Shown piece by piece: positions 5,343 to 5,617 of a stretch of DNA of 5,617 bases (the first letter of the stretch is position 1; each line of letters starts with the position of its first letter). Origin of the DNA: an uncultured Aquabacterium sp. (GTDB lineage Bacteria > Pseudomonadota > Gammaproteobacteria > Burkholderiales > Burkholderiaceae_C); contig CALAKR010000263.1 of NCBI GenBank assembly GCA_937923225.1, positions 1-5,617 of the forward strand, read 5' to 3'. A program made the position numbers and the translations under genes. The notes under the pieces were generated by a model, which worked only from the letters and a program-made list of their open reading frames with translations, had not been told where the DNA came from and made no database searches.

Positions 5343-5617
5343 ATGAAGATGCTTTCTGGTGTGGCTGGCGTGGCCTTGTGCGCCTGCATGATGACGATGG
5401 CCCCGGTGGGTGCCGCCCACGCGGCCGATGGTGGCGCGAGCAAGGATGATGCGATTGGCATGGTCAAGAAGGGCGTCTCGCAGATCAAGGCGCAGGGTGC
5501 TGACAAGACCTACGCTGCCATCATCGACAAAGAGAACAAGGACTTCCACGACCGCGACCTCTACCTGGTGGTCTACGGCCTGGACGGCACGGTGAAGGCC
5601 CACGGTGCCAACACCAA
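5343..5617 (+). CDS. Secreted single-Cache-domain protein (C-terminus outside window)
   Basis: Ninety-one complete residues are visible. A Sec signal peptide comes first: basic start MKM, a hydrophobic core (~4-22), and a likely cleavage after A27 in the AHA-AD sequence. The mature part begins with a helix (~34-52, KDDAIGMVKKGVSQIKAQG). It continues KTYAAIIDKENKDFHDRDLY then LVVYGLDGTVKAHGAN, the pattern of the small Cache (sCache) ligand-binding fold usually found in the periplasmic part of chemoreceptors and kinases. Such stand-alone Cache proteins commonly run ~150 residues, but here the end is missing, so a longer protein with a later membrane segment is not excluded. The ATG at 5343 follows AGGAG (5331-5335) by 7 nt. 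Its place after cheW suggests it delivers or senses a ligand for chemotaxis (inference). Confidence 0.85.
   Translation, partial: MKMLSGVAGVALCACMMTMAPVGAAHAADGGASKDDAIGMVKKGVSQIKAQGADKTYAAIIDKENKDFHDRDLYLVVYGLDGTVKAHGANT

Overview
The window is a chromosomal chemotaxis locus from a high-G+C bacterium. G/C-rich third codon positions, the F7-like cheY-cheA-cheW gene order, the Ala/Pro-rich CheA linkers and a NarL-type two-component pair next door suggest a betaproteobacterium of the order Burkholderiales (Comamonadaceae/Rubrivivax/Leptothrix-like). This placement is inferred from gene style and order; no taxonomic marker is present. I see no mobile element, CRISPR array, tRNA or rRNA.

Left arm (1-1452, minus strand): a two-component pair with a 4-base ATGA overlap. 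Transcribed first is a soluble histidine kinase built as receiver - dimerisation/phosphoacceptor (HisKA_3) - ATPase, with a GTG start. It is followed by a NarL/FixJ-type response regulator cut off by the window edge, so its DNA-binding domain is not visible. Middle (1453-1622): a divergent intergenic region with a plausible sigma-70 promoter facing right, a perfect 13-bp inverted repeat at its predicted start site, and a short hairpin in the leader.

Right arm (1623-5617, plus strand): a 150-residue helical protein comes first. It is not an obvious member of a named family, but it carries a CheZ-like FQD-x3-Q motif and a CheZ/FliM-like C-terminal acidic peptide. A near-consensus flagellar sigma-28 (FliA) promoter overlaps its stop codon and would drive cheY, cheA and cheW. 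A hairpin lies between cheY and cheA, and a strong intrinsic terminator follows cheW. Just past the terminator begins a secreted single-Cache-domain protein, truncated by the window end.

How they work together: chemoreceptors (outside the window) signal through CheW to the CheA kinase. CheA phosphorylates CheY, and CheY-P acts on the flagellar motor. The small protein before cheY is a candidate CheY-P phosphatase, which is the most interesting hypothesis here. The periplasmic Cache protein may bind ligands for a receptor. The divergent kinase/regulator pair may regulate this locus or receive signal through its receiver domain, but the sequence does not prove either.
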